This document shows, one piece after another, positions 23,195 to 34,419 of a stretch of 64,000 bases of DNA. Position 1 is the first letter of the stretch. Each line of letters opens with the position of its first letter. Source of the DNA: Meghimatium bilineatum. Taxonomy: Eukaryota > Mollusca > Gastropoda > Stylommatophora > Philomycidae. Under the pieces are notes generated by a model. It ran no database searches and was not told the origin of the DNA. It saw only the letters and a list, made by a program, of their open reading frames with translations. The translations under genes were made by a program, and so were the position numbers. Where the stretch lies: the NCBI GenBank assembly GCA_034231615.1, contig CM067309.1:28971860-29035859 (forward strand). Direction: 5' to 3'.

Positions 23195-23405
23195 GATAAC
23201 ACTATATTTGCTTCTCTGTAGCAATACTTCTAGAGATCGTGCCGTATAATGATGTGATGGTATTCTCAATACTTCTGGAGATTCTGCCGTATAGTGAGTG
23301 TTGTGATGGTATTCTCAATACTTCTGGACATCATGCCGTATAGGGAGTGTTGTGATGGTATTCTCAATACTTCTGGAGTATAGGGAGTGATGTGATGGTA
23401 TTCTC
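23195..23405. repeat. Minisatellite, period about 49 bp, 3-4 copies
   Basis: CTCAATACTTCTGGAGATTC, TGCCGTATAGTGAGTGTTGT and GATGGTATT make the unit. The last unit has a deletion. Confidence 0.9.
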
Positions 23406-23409
23406 AGGG

Positions 23410-23815
23410 AAATATACGTTTTATTTTCTGGTGGAATATTTCATAGAAATATATAGATATGGTATCAATAGTATGCGGATTCTTCACATTCGACTTCATT
23501 TTAGAATAGTTTATGTAGTAGTAGTAGTTTTTGGTGTAAGGGTAATAGTAATATAAGTAGTAGTATCCATATATGTCGTTGTCGTCAATAACTTAACATC
23601 ACGGAATGGTCTGGGTGTGATATTTCTACACTCCTCCGAGTTGTTGAGGATACACTTGTTTAGAGAGCTTTTTCTCCTGATGTACCCAGTGTGTTAACTG
23701 ACCGGTTATGTGTCGTATTAATAATAATATTAATAAGACCCATAGCTCGTCAGTAAACCCGTTACATAATAATAATACTATTATTATTATTTGTCGTTGC
23801 TGTAGTAATGGATAT
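23410..23815. other. Unassigned interval with small AGT and TAA tracts
   Basis: Short (GTA)n near 23515 and (AATAAT)n near 23720 and 23768. Nothing else recognised. Confidence 0.5.
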
Positions 23816-23819
23816 TAAT

Positions 23820-24055
23820 TGGGTTTTCTTTTTTTCCCAGTCTGTCAAATGTAGCACAAGCTTTCGCTATTCGTACTTTAGTTCTTTTCTGTTGTTTACC
23901 TCAGTGTCGATGTTTACATCTTGTGAGAGAGTGCTGCCCAGGTAGGTGAAATTATTGCTAACAGATCTTCCTCTTTGATCCTTATATGGGGATTTAAGTG
24001 TGGTTTGTTTGGTGTGGGTTTAAACTTTGCAATCTTCGGTGTTTCAATCTTAATA
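23820..24055 (-). pseudogene. LINE family B, RT thumb fragment, inverted
   Basis: The minus strand gives ETPKIAKFKPTP, HLNPHIRIKEEDLLAI, then NFTYLGSTLSQDVNIDTEVN and RIAKACATFDRL with a frameshift. This is the FxYLGS thumb box of non-LTR RTs. The same sequence is present in plus orientation at 24205-24400, so the pair is head-to-head. Confidence 0.75.
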
Positions 24056-24059
24056 AATA

Positions 24060-25010
24060 CTAAGATGCGAGACATAATGGTCAGGGAACTCCTATATGCA
24101 GATGGCTGCGCACTGTGTGTTGATTCTGTGGACAGTATGCAGGTCACCCTAAAGCAATTTGCTGAAGGCTGCGACAACTTTGGTTTAACCATCAATATAA
24201 AGAAAACGGTGAACATGTTTTTTAACCTAAACCAAACAAATAACACTTAAATCCTCATATAATGATACAAGATGAAGATCTTCAGTCAATAATTTCACTT
24301 ATCTGGACAGAACTCTATCACAAAATGTAAACATCGACAATGAGGCAAATAACACAAATATCGAAAGCTAGTGCCACATTTGGAAGACTGCGAAAAAACG
24401 CACGGGAATGAAGGGGAACAACAACTACTAACAAACGCATAGTTTAACAGGCAACAGTAATATCGTTACTCATTTATGCACGTAGAACATGGACAGTATA
24501 TGTCAGACACGCTAGACGACCCAACCACTTCCACTTAAATTTCATGTGTAAGTTACTCAAAATCCATTGTTGGTATAATATCAGACAGCGAGTACTGATG
24601 AAATCCAAGTCTGTTAACATACCCACAATGTTGACGTAGAGGCAGACACGCTGGGCAGGATACATGGTCCGCATGAAAGATCATCATCTACCAAAGACCT
24701 TATTATATAGAAAACTCCAGACTAGCTCCCACTGAACAGTAGGACAGAAATAACGTTTTAAAAGACACTCTTAAGACAGCACTGGCTCACTTCAAAACAC
24801 ACACACAAATTCAAGGGTGAACTTGCTCAAGACAGTTTCGACTGACGTCGCAAAATCAAGAGTAGTGCAGCAGCTGCAGAGAACCTCAGACATCAAGCTG
24901 CGAAACAAACACGCGCTAAAAGAAAGGCAAGATCTGCTCAATGTCTACAGACTCCTCCCACACATACTCAGAGTGTTTTAGTCAATTCCAAATCACAGTT
25001 AGGCACACCG
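24060..25010 (+). pseudogene. LINE family B, YADD box to C-terminus, decayed
   Basis: The frame 23975-24250 includes VRELLYADGCALCVDSVD, where YADG replaces catalytic YADD, then GLTINIKKTVNMFF. Broken frames continue with NFTYLDRTLSQNVNIDNEAN, RWAGYMVRMKDHHLPKTLLY and a lysine/arginine-rich end. The D-to-G change and many stops make it non-functional. The C2H2 finger seen at 62.9 kb is not recognisable here. Confidence 0.8.
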
Positions 25011-25137
25011 CAGACATTAGCATCATCCCTGCTGAGCTGAATGCAGTAGTAGGAAAAGCAACAGTCGTAGCGGAAGTAGTATTGTCAGCTAACTTAACAA
25101 TTGTAGAAGTGACATTAGTAGCAGAGGTATTAACATA

Positions 25138-25146
25138 TAATAGTAA

Positions 25147-25189
<43 letters not shown>

Positions 25190-25195
25190 TTTTTT
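25138..25195. repeat. (AGT)n microsatellite
   Basis: About 16 AGT triplets ending at a T7 run. Confidence 0.95.
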
Positions 25196-25214
25196 CCGCT
25201 AAAGAACGGCGAAG

Positions 25215-25312
25215 AAAATGCATGTTTTCCGTGTGTGCCATTCGCTAAACGGATGTCCTCCTGAAAGCAATGGCAAACTACAGGAATAATGTGCCTAGTA
25301 ATTCTGTTTTGG
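25215..25312 (+). mobile_element. SINE H core fragment
   Basis: TGAAAGCAATGGCAAACTAC and GTGCCTAGTAATTCTGTTTTGG parallel the H core (AAAGCAATGGCAAACTACTG ... TTGCCTAGAAAATC). It is shorter and more diverged than the 39295 copy. Confidence 0.45.
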
Positions 25313-25314
25313 AT

Positions 25315-25490
25315 ATTCTGAACGCACGTTACAGAGGAAGAGGGCGCCCAAGACGGCGATGGTGCAGTTATATATCAGATTGCTTAAATATGTCTATAGC
25401 TGCGGCAGGTTAACTCGTGCAGAATCGTGGAGTATTAGAAAATCCATAAGGAAGACCACGTTCTGGAAAGAATATGCCACATGATGATGA
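25315..25490 (+). pseudogene. LINE C-terminus with TGATGATGA tail
   Basis: RYRGRGRPRRRWCSYISDC, TRAESWSIRKSIR and KTTFWKEYA, then an in-frame stop, resemble the GRGRPRRRW box and end of a LINE A-type polyprotein. The 3' end GATGATGAGTAGTA runs straight into an (AGT)n tract. Confidence 0.6.
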
Positions 25491-25615
25491 GTAGTACTAA
25501 TAGAAATAGTAGTGGTAGTAAGAGTAACAGTAGTAGAAGTAACAATAATAACAGTGTTAGTTATGTTAGTGTAGTGATTGTAGTAGTAGTAGTAGTAGTA
25601 GTAGTAAATGTAACA
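25480..25615. repeat. Interrupted (AGT)n microsatellite
   Basis: AGT/AAT/AGA triplets continuing from the LINE tail, purest at 25578-25605. Confidence 0.9.
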
Positions 25616-25639
25616 GCAGTTGCAAAAGTAATGTTTTTG

Positions 25640-25985
25640 CTATGTGACATATTCTTTTCAGAACGTTGTCTTCCCTATGAATCTCTTGAAAGTCCTCGAT
25701 TTTAGGCAAGCTGATCTGCCTCTTCCAGTGACATATGCATGCAATCTTGGATATCTCTTGCCCAACGAGGTCTTGACCGAACTACCTTCTAACGTTCCCT
25801 CCATCAATACTCTTTCCATACCACTATGTCTCTTTGCGTGGCTGAAGAAACCTAACTTCCTTCTCAATATGGTGTTTAGAAGCCAGCTTTCTCAGAGGTT
25901 GATTTTGTTTAGCAACACTTGGTACGACTTCATTTCTGTCCATGGTATTTGCAGGACTCTTATATAACACATCAGTTCAAAAGAC
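25640..25985 (-). pseudogene. LINE C-terminal fragment
   Basis: The minus strand gives ESWLLNTILRRKLGFFSHAK, RHSGMERVLMEGTLEG and, in another register, GRGRSACLKSRTFKRF. It corresponds to the LLxxIxxRKLxFFGHxKRHxxxExxxxEGxxEGxRxRGRP region after the RT. The neighbouring (AT)n lies at its 5' side in the sense direction. Confidence 0.75.
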
Positions 25986-26015
25986 GTTATTCCTTTGTTT
26001 TTTTTATTTAGCATG

Positions 26016-26158
<143 letters not shown>

Positions 26159-26159
26159 T

Positions 26160-26690
26160 TCGTTCAATAATACATGTTATTGACTTGAGCTCAATATTCA
26201 CGAAAATTACATGATGCATAGTATCCATATTTCGCAGTTAGTCTAACACATCACGACCTTATGAATTTATACTTTATAAACTGATAGGTAGATTGAAAAT
26301 GAACAAAACGTTTTTGCTATATATTATTGCATAAATAGCATAAATTGACACTCGCATTTTACATTTTACCGTAATAAATCAAATTGTGGATGCAAAGGCG
26401 TATCCCAAATACATATAATAACAGGAAACGTGAGATAGTTATAATTATTTCCGGAGTGTGTGTAAGGCAGTTTCTAATTTTAATGATCACGTAATCATAC
26501 GTTTCTCTTGCGGCATTGGTAGAAGAAGAATATGTGTATTCGATCATTCCATAAATAAAGGTAACTGCAAACAAAATAGTGTGTAAAGCCAAAGAATGAC
26601 GTACCAGTTGACTTTGTTATAAGTCCGTGATATTATTAGATGTTAGGTCGATGTGAGTACAACAGAGATTGACATATCAACTATTTTATT
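26160..26690. other. Unassigned AT-rich interval
   Basis: No family recognised between the (AT)n and the transposase relic. Confidence 0.5.
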
Positions 26691-27800
26691 TGCATTCCAA
26701 AGACTCCAAAAGATTGACTACTGCTAAAGGCTGGATAAAATGCAAACCATCTCGTTACCAATATGTCTCTTCGACTTGAAGAACATGCTCTTCACATTTT
26801 CTCCGGTACTCAATATATATGAGTACGTGGGCATCTCCTGTTATGTTTGTAATATCACAAAGTTAGAAAATGTTGTTTAGTGCGGTAACTTGACCCTTTA
26901 CTACAGCCCACATAAGCTCAACATGTGAATGGTAAGGTGGTAACCGCAGAGAAGTATGATCATGTTTAGCGATGTTTTTTTGTGAATAGCAAAAGTCCTC
27001 GTCTTCTTTTTAACCTACTGGTTTGAATTTATTATTGCAAAAAATGTATTTTCTTTGCCAAGCCATATCATGATTTCTTATTTTGCGCTTGATGAAGTGG
27101 GAATTGTGTCTTTACGCGCTACTACGCAATGATAGGAGGTATTATCCATAACAGTACATGGCAGACTATCCAGCGATGGTAGAAGTGAGTTAACTAACCA
27201 ATTCCTGAAAATAATACCAGTTTTTTCGGTGTGGGAGGCTACCATCTGTAGATAATACTTCCCATATAAGTTCTACCAACGGACTAGACCATTTGCTTTG
27301 CTGCCTGTATGACATATTACAAAGCGTTTGCATTTGTTGCTTTTTTGTTAATTTTTCTTAGTTCAGTCAAGTGATTGCCACTCTTTATCAAATATATGGT
27401 GAGCATTTGCCCACAGCTCATTCAGATATACTATGTGCCTTCCTTCCTACGCTCTCGCATCTGCCTCAAATATTTGCGTCGTGCAGTATTTTCTCACTAA
27501 ATATATTCTTGCCTGTAAGAGATTTCCAAAAGTATACTCGTTACCCATAAAAACCCTAAATAATGCGGTTTTAGAAATATTAATATCACAATGACTGTGT
27601 AGACGAAATTTCAGTTTACGTGATATTACCGCATCATTTTCTCAAGATATTTTAAGCATCTCACGTACAATAATACATTTTCTTGAAATCGTCAGCTTTC
27701 CTTTTCCTATCATGCTGTCGTTCATGATGTACACAATTACAGTCCTGTTTTATCAAGCGGTTAAATGGCATTTCATTTAAAACCAGAACATGCTGAATTC
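26690..27800 (-). pseudogene. Tc1/mariner-like DDE transposase relic
   Basis: No long frame survives, but minus-strand pieces occur in the right order: a helix-turn-helix-like region near 27560-27700, then RQMRERRKEG, HIVYLNELWANAHH (27380-27430; the first catalytic Asp of the VYLDE box is Asn), VMDNTSYHCVV (27120-27155; second Asp), SS.K.EIMIWLGKEN, LRLPPYHSHVELMWAVVK (26895-26945; the RLPPYHCxxNPIELVW box with the Glu kept), and CEEHVLQVEETYW (26755-26800). This architecture is known from IS630/Tc1-like DDE transposases of invertebrates. Frameshifts and stops throughout mean it is dead. Terminal inverted repeats were not found. Confidence 0.75.
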
Positions 27801-28485
27801 TCTTTTTAGGTTTTTGGATGTCGTAATATAATTGGCCTATCTAGCTTCTCTGCAGCAGTAACCGTACAGTTGTATAGTCACATTTTGCATAATAGTGAAA
27901 TTGTATTTCAAACAGATATTGTAATAATACTCTTAACTACATATATAAATTGGCTAAATCAGACAAGATACCACAATAAAAACACGTTGAATATGCGATA
28001 CGCCTTTGAGTAAACTGGAGTTTAACTATTGTTTTAAGATGAGACAGTTATGTCATCCAATACAAAATACGGCACAACTGACGTTATTTATGCTAAATAA
28101 ATTCACGAAGTCTTTAAATGACAATGAGATCTCTTAATAAATGACAAACGACGACACATTCGTATCCATGAAAATTGTGGTTTTCGTTCCATAGTGGGTC
28201 GACTTGATGCGCATGAATACAAAAACCAAGTTGCATTTCACAGCAGTATAATTAAATTTTTATAAATACACGAGTGTTTCCAATCTATCAACTTTAACGT
28301 TCATCCGCATCGAGGAAAAAATCCGCAATTGATAACATCTTCTTAGTTTTATCGAGGCTGGCTTATTGCAATAAGGCTCTAATGTAATACTGTAAACAGA
28401 AATGGCACATTATGCATTCTTAAACCATTTATAAATGTACAATGTATAGAGAAAATGTTAAATATTGTTACATGTTTAAATGCGT
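27800..28485. other. Unassigned AT-rich interval
   Basis: It may contain the 5' flank of the transposase relic. Nothing else is recognised. Confidence 0.5.
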
Positions 28486-28489
28486 TGTG

Positions 28490-28705
28490 TCATGGTTTAC
28501 AGCATTGCTGCGATATCTGCCCCTTTCGGCCTGACACTTCCGACTTCAGCATGGCTTTGGGTCACTGACCCTATATGGGAAGGGACAGCCAACTGCATCC
28601 CATAACCTCCTTAGTCGCCTTTTACGACATGCATGGAAGGTAAAGAGTGTTGCTATTCTTTGCTCCCCTTTACGGCCCGACAACACGCGGCGAGTATAGG
28701 AGTGA
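28490..28705 (-). mobile_element. SINE E copy, tail truncated
   Basis: On the plus strand: GCGTTGTGTCATGGTTTACA, CCCTTTCGGCCTGACACTTC, TTCAGCATGGCTTTGGGTCA, CCTTAGTCGCCTTTTACGAC, TTCTTTGCTCCCCTTTACGG and CAACACGCGGCG. It is close to 54251-54530, but the (GAA)n-bearing end is missing. Confidence 0.85.
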
Positions 28706-29120
28706 TTGTTAATATAAAAGATGCATGATTATAAAATGTACCAGGATTAGAGCTTGTTGAAATCGTGTTACTAAATGTATCAGGCTTAGCAATATGTCCT
28801 GTAGTAGTTCATGCTACATTAGTTTTCTAGTCAATTCTAAATAATCTTATTGTTGAAAATCATAAATTGTAATATTAAAACTCCTACATTTTTTAGATAA
28901 TTCAATTCTTAAAGAAAAAAAAACATGTACAATGAAAGTTGATGTAGAATTTTAACAAAGAGATAATAGATTTTTAATAACAGCAAAGTAGATTATTATT
29001 TTTTTTTTAAATTTGTACTGCTCCAACGATTCGTAGGTCAAACTCGCTGGCCCCGGACCAATTTTTATGATAATTATATTTAGTGAGAGTACGTTTTGAT
29101 GAAAAGTAGTTTAATAAGAG
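28705..29120. other. Unassigned AT-rich interval
   Basis: Nothing recognised. Confidence 0.5.
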
Positions 29121-29144
29121 TCATTTTTGATGATACTTATGCTT

Positions 29145-29765
29145 ACTGAGGGTGTAGCAGAGTGTAGGCTATCATGCTGTAGACATGCAGGGTGTTGGCT
29201 ATCAGGGTGTGGGTTATCAGAATGTAGACTAGCACGGTGTAGACTATCAGGTTGTAGGTTATCAGGATGTAGACTAGCAGGGTGTATGCTATCAGGATGT
29301 AGACTAGCAGGGTGTAGGCTATCAGGATGCAGACTGGCATGATGTAGGCTATCAGGATGTAGACTATCAGGATGTAGACTAGCAGGGTGTAGGCTATCAG
29401 GATGTATACTAGCAGGGTGTATGCTATCAGGATGTAGACTAGCAGGGTGTAGGCTATCAGGATGTAGACTAGCAGGGTGTAGGTTATCAGGATGTAGACT
29501 AGCAGGGTGTAGGCTATCAGGGTGTAGACTATCAGGATGTAGTTTAGCAGGGTGTAGGTTATCAGTGTGTGGGCTATCTGTTGTAGCCTAGCAAGATGTA
29601 GATTAGAGGGTGTAGGCTATCAGGTTGTGGACTGTCAGGATGTAGGCTAGCAGGGTGTAGGCTATCAGATTGTGGGCTAGCAGGATGTAGACTATCGGAT
29701 GTAGACTATCAGGATGTAGGCTAGCAGGATGTAGACTATCAGGATGTAGGCTAATAGGGTGTATT
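29145..29765. repeat. Minisatellite, 15-bp unit in 30-bp dimers
   Basis: About 40 units of 15 bp. Two versions, GATGTAGACTAGCAG and GGTGTAGGCTATCAG, alternate, giving a 30-bp dimer through most of the array. Both are multiples of three, so frames stay open on both strands (Cys-Arg-Leu-Ser-Gly-like on plus). No sign of coding beyond that. Confidence 0.95.
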
Positions 29766-29960
29766 CTAGAGAACGGAATGGGTTGTCATGGTTTACAACT
29801 TGCCTGCATAAAAACGTGTTTTCGTGCACGTCTGACCTAGAAGTGAGCTATGGATGACTTTTACTTTCTATGGAATGAGACAGAAAGTTGCATCCTTAAA
29901 ACTTCACTAGTCGACTTTTACGTTATTGTGAAACGTAGTAATGTCGATACTCTTTGCTAT
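29766..29960 (-). mobile_element. SINE E copy, diverged
   Basis: GAACGGAATGGGTTGTCATG, GTTTACAACTTG, ACTAGTCGACTTTTACG and TCGATACTCTTTGCT keep the order of the E consensus on the minus strand. Confidence 0.6.
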
Positions 29961-30327
29961 AATATCAAACCCCTGCAATATAATGGCATTACTGCTTTGA
30001 GAAAAAGGTACACGTAATTCCAGGTTACATGGTTGTCAGAAAATACTTAGTTCAGTTCGGTATGCATAGTATCCAGTCCCACATCCTATTGGTGTTGTTA
30101 TATTATCCTCCTGCTATATTCGGCAACTCTGACTCCTAGAATACACATGGCCCCTCTCTTGACTTGTTTACACAACCTGGCTTACCTAACGTGTCAGATA
30201 CTAACCGAGTCAAAATCAACATTTCCAGCAGACCACATGTATGCTTGACCTTGTGGACATTCCCAGCACAAAAGACAATTTTCAGTATAAATGCGCCTAA
30301 ATAATAGTGTGCAACTACAAGTAGCTG

Positions 30328-30330
<3 letters not shown>
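29960..30330. other. Unassigned interval
   Basis: Nothing recognised. Confidence 0.5.
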
Positions 30331-30334
<4 letters not shown>

Positions 30335-30396
<62 letters not shown>

Positions 30397-30405
30397 TATA
30401 TATAT
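30335..30405. repeat. (AT)n microsatellite
   Basis: Nearly pure AT with one TAATTA interruption. Confidence 0.98.
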
Positions 30406-30409
30406 TACT

Positions 30410-30985
30410 CTAGTTCAACTAACATCTGCTTCTAATCGACATTATGGTTGTTTTTCAGTAACGGTAACATATTTCAGATAATGTTATTGAGTAAAGTACT
30501 GGTTGATGACATTACCGTGGAGTGGAATTTTACAGTATACGTAAAACTTGATTTTGTATAAACAAATCTATGTGATGAGATTACGTACACAGATGTTACA
30601 CTCAAGCTGTAAACCATGATAGAACGCCATCCGTTTCCCGGACAGGATATCTGCAAATTAACATGCTTTTGAGTGGAAAATACAGAAGGTTTATATGAAT
30701 TAGGTTTTTATTTCTGAACATCCAAACTTGAGTGTGTCCATGATTTTGAAAAACTTCTGACAGGACTTGGCAATTGTTACACTGATTATATACAAATCCT
30801 ACATTAATTTACAATTTGATACTGAGGTTATGCATTCCAGTGCATCGGTTCTCTAACCTTCAACGCCCACAAGTTCGGGCACGAATATGAAGATATATGA
30901 ATCGTTCTGATCGTGGAATGCGCCAACAGATTTACCGATTCACTGTGGTCGACTCAAGATTGTTGCGTCAGAATGTTGTTCGTCC
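30410..30985. other. Unassigned interval
   Basis: At 30605-30660 GCTGTAAACCATGATAGAAC recalls the E tail (GCTGTAAACCATGACACAAC), a possible fragment. Nothing else. Confidence 0.4.
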
Positions 30986-31200
30986 ATCATAAGAGATATT
31001 GACCATTTGTTTCGTCTACTTTTGAAATTATGTTACAGATATGTTCTTGCCTATGAATTCGTAGATGGCTAATAAGCCATATTCTGGTCGCAACTGTCTT
31101 TGGACAGTACAGACATGGTATGACCACTGCAGATGATTGTTGTTCCACCTTTGACGTTCTAGCTACTTTTCCTACTGTTAATTTATTAGGATAATTTCTC
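30985..31200 (-). pseudogene. LINE family B, 3' end
   Basis: The minus-strand counterpart of 62920-63055: CGTCCATCATAAGAGAT, GACCATTTGTTTCGTC, CTTTTGAAATT, GAATTCGTAGATGGCTAATA. It covers the SHLRTH finger end and the 3' UTR. Confidence 0.7.
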
Positions 31201-31550
31201 CTATTTTCACAAGATGATGCTCACATTTTTACTATAAAACAAAATGTAGATGTATATTGTTTTTGTAGATATACACATGATTTGCACTGGGGATTTTGAT
31301 TAAAGTGAGAAAGAGCTGTAAAAAGAGTCGACCTCACTCTTTTGTCAAATCTCATTTGCAACCAGTGGAAAGTCGAACGAAGACGATTGGAAAGGAAGTT
31401 CGATACAGTAGATAACCATAGTAGGGCCTACTGTACCAGTCTCACCCTGCTCGATGCAGTTCATCCGCGTTGTTAGATCGCCTACATACCAATGAACCGA
31501 TAAATCATCGTGCCTCATAGGGGTAAAATTCTTGAAAATCACACATTACG
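31200..31550. other. Unassigned interval
   Basis: Nothing recognised. Confidence 0.5.
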
Positions 31551-31554
31551 TACC

Positions 31555-31715
31555 GCCGAAGACGGATGTGTCTAGCCATTGGCGCAAATAAAACGGCGAC
31601 ACAGCGCATTTCCATTCTCTTGACTACATCCTCCTGGAAATCTAATAGGATCATGGTCCTGCTACATGAGATATCCAGTGGGAGTTTGAGAATGAACGCT
31701 GAAGAAGAAGAAGAA
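31555..31715 (+). mobile_element. SINE F copy with (GAA)n tail
   Basis: CCGCCGAAGACGGATGTG, GGCGCAAATAAAACGGCGAC, GCATTTCCATTCTCTTGACT, TTGAGAATGAACGCTGAAG then (GAA)n. A close match to the reverse complement of 14012-14179. Confidence 0.75.
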
Positions 31716-31789
31716 GAAGACACATTACGTGTAATACTTGACAAGACCGGGATGTTTTCGGAAACACTCTTTGAAAAAACAAGAAAAAA

Positions 31790-32740
31790 GTCAAGAAAAA
31801 ACATTTCTTTTTTCATACTCAGTAATGTCAGAACTTCTTTGTTAATTTTCTTCATTTTTCATGAAGTTCTCCCTAATCTTCAATATATCCACATAACATG
31901 GGCATCAATTATGTCTTCTGCCTGTTTGTTCATCAGCCATGCTACTAAGCATGATTCTAGTATTTAGCTTGTTTGTAATTTGTTTCAGTGTTAATATTTT
32001 TCTCATGTCACTGGAAAACAATTATCCATTCGTTTTGTACGTTTAACTTAAAATACAAGTCTTTGGTCTTCTTGTTACATTAAAGATTCATCAGTCAGCT
32101 GTAAGAATTATTAAAGATTCATGTAGTTTTAGTGTTTAATTTATGTTCCTCTTTGATTTAGCTGATTATCATGGCCTTTATTTTCTGGATGTCAATACCT
32201 ATTCTATAACATCTGCTTGATTTAATTTATGTTCCTCTTTGATTTAGCTGATTATCATGGCCTTTATTTTCTGGATGTCAATACCTATTCTATAACATCT
32301 GCTTGATATATTCTGTGTAACTACTGTAACTACTATTCACTTTGTGGCAAGAAACTGTGTCAGCTTCTCTTTTTATTCCAATGTATGGTAAGTAGCTATT
32401 TTCCACTCTTAGTGATGCAGTTTGTTCCCGCAATATATTTATAATAAGTCGTTAGTCGGCTGGTTCTTTCATGAAGAACCCACTTGTTGAAGACATTAAG
32501 ATAATTGTTCACGTTGAACTGTATCAAAGGTGTTGGTGAGACAAATGTAGATAACTTTTTGAATTTCTGTATATGTATCCACTAATAGTCCAATGACAAG
32601 TAGAACTTCTCTGGCTGCTTTGATATTCTTAAACCAAGCTAATATTAATCTACTTTTATGCCTATCTTCTTTTTGGAATTATTTCGTATATTACCTTCGG
32701 TAGTCATGTTTCGTGTACTATCGAGTTAATATTGATTTCA
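31790..32740 (-). pseudogene. LINE family A-like, RT to C-terminus, decayed
   Basis: On the minus strand, in sense order: AWFKNIKAAREVLLVIGLLV near 32600 (the GFRKxxGTREAILALR box), then YICLTNTFDTVQREQLS near 32500 (the FxDxxKAFDTV palm motif, first Asp changed to Asn), GIDIQKIKAM, then AEDIIDAHVMWIY and GRTSWKMKKINKEVLTLLSM at 31800-31930, like 12930-13030. An 86-bp tandem duplication interrupts it. No intact frame. Confidence 0.75.
32135..32306. repeat. Exact two-copy duplication, period 86 bp
   Basis: 32135-32220 and 32221-32306 are identical by eye (TTTAATTTATGTTCCTCTTT ... CTGCTTGA). It lies inside the LINE relic and is evidently recent. Confidence 0.95.
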
Positions 32741-33120
32741 ACTAACTTACGATATTACTTGCGTTGTCTTTCAATCATTACATATTCAGATTTTATTTCA
32801 TTTGCAATAGTTGTATTCTATGCTTTTGTTGATCGTGTATTTTTCTATATAAAAGCCTTGTGGTTGAACCTCAATCTGTTTTGTGAGCTGTTAAACGGAA
32901 TGCTTTCTCCGTCCATATTGAACAGTCGTTCCTAGTTTTAAATAGATTTTCTATTTTTGGTAATGACACTGTCATTTTCAGGGAAAATATGGTATCATTC
33001 AACACATGGTTTCATTTATTCCTAGAGCATATGAAATATAGTGGGCAACATTCCAGTGAGTTTGAGGAAGAGACCCTACTGGATACCCTCCCTCTCTCTT
33101 GCCCGTCTCTCCCTCTACGC
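32740..33120. other. Unassigned interval
   Basis: Possibly further decayed LINE sequence. Nothing specific. Confidence 0.4.
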
Positions 33121-33122
33121 CC

Positions 33123-33125
<3 letters not shown>

Positions 33126-33161
<36 letters not shown>
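33126..33161. repeat. (CT)n microsatellite
   Basis: About 18 CT dinucleotides. Confidence 0.97.
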
Positions 33162-33163
<2 letters not shown>

Positions 33164-33164
33164 C

Positions 33165-33605
33165 TTTAAGTTCTATATTTGCGACAGCCTGTTTGAGTTG
33201 ATCGTTGAGTTTGCCCAGGGCATAGAAGTTGGTGTTTACATGCCCTGCTCAAACAAAGCCTAGGATATCCTTTCTGGTCTCACCTTCTTGTCTCTGTGGC
33301 ATGCACTCTCCAACTCTGTCCCTTCCTCTCTAGATGTGTCTTTTCGACATTCATTTTAAACTTGAGAGCTCGCAATTCAAATTAGAATATACTGAAGCTA
33401 TCGAGGGTCACATGTTGTTGTCTGGTGTTAGCATACTTTGTGGGACTCAAGCCTACAGTTTGTGACAAATCCATTTCATTTCTCTGTGAGACATCGGGTC
33501 AAGTCATGTTCTAGAACAGGATCACTGTAGCTTTAGATTTGTTTTAGCTTCAATGACTTGAAGATTACATGATTTCTGACATAAATCAAGTGGTGACCGA
33601 ATTAT
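33165..33605. other. Unassigned interval
   Basis: Nothing recognised. Confidence 0.5.
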
Positions 33606-33609
33606 TTTT

Positions 33610-34060
33610 GTGTAGGATATTCTACGACGTAATTTTATTATCTCATAGTTTATTTGTGTATATTCGATGGTGTAATTGTATTATCGCATAGTTTGAGCGT
33701 GGATATTCTACAACATAATTTTATTATCGCATAATTTGTGCGTGGATATTCTACGACGTAATTTTACTATTCTATAGTGTGTGCGTGTATATTCTATGGT
33801 GTAATTTTACTATTCTATAGTGTGTGTGTGGATATTCTACGATGTACTTTTATTATCCCATAATTTGTTCATGTATATTCTATGGGTATTCTGCGGTGTA
33901 ATTGTATTAACCCATAGTTTATTGTTGGGTGTTCTACGACGTAATTTTACTATCCAATTTCTATGGTTCGATACTCCACAACGGAATTTCCTTATTAAAG
34001 GAATTCCCGGTGATTGTGTGTAGATGTTCTACAATGTAATTTCTTTATCATTTTTGCGTA
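33610..34060. repeat. Degenerate minisatellite, period about 42 bp, about 10 copies
   Basis: Core GGATATTCTACGACGTAATTTT then ATTATCGCATAGTTTGTGCGT in variant form. Greater divergence between units than in the other arrays, so this is an older array. Confidence 0.85.
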
Positions 34061-34335
34061 TTGGTAGTTTATAACCTATTAGACTGAACCGAAACCAAAT
34101 ACCAATAAAAGCATACAACATAAAGTATATCTGGGCATAATACTAAAGGTGACCATCAAAACGGTGGACATAAAACATCAAGATATCCTTGAATAAACAT
34201 AGGCTAATACAACGCCGGCGACACATCTGGCCTTGGAACGACAGCTTAAGCTCCCACCCCTACACTTAACTGCAAGTGTGAAAACGATCAACCATTATTC
34301 ACCTGAGGACAGACAACAAACAATAGCATTTTATA
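34060..34335 (+). pseudogene. Possible LINE RT thumb remnant
   Basis: One plus frame gives VYLGIILKVTIKTVDIKHQD, similar to the KYLGIIL....W..HI thumb segment of jockey/I-type RTs. About 35 codons only, with stops after it. Confidence 0.35.
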
Positions 34336-34419
34336 ACATAATTTCATGATCAACTGTTTGGATATGGATATTCCAAGATCAAGTTTAGCTGCACAGTTGC
34401 CTTATTTCACATTTTACAC

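Noticed and set aside
29127-29342. Cys-rich repetitive frame that resembles a small secreted repeat peptide
   Set aside because: The 15-bp array keeps frames open on both strands and no signal peptide precedes it.
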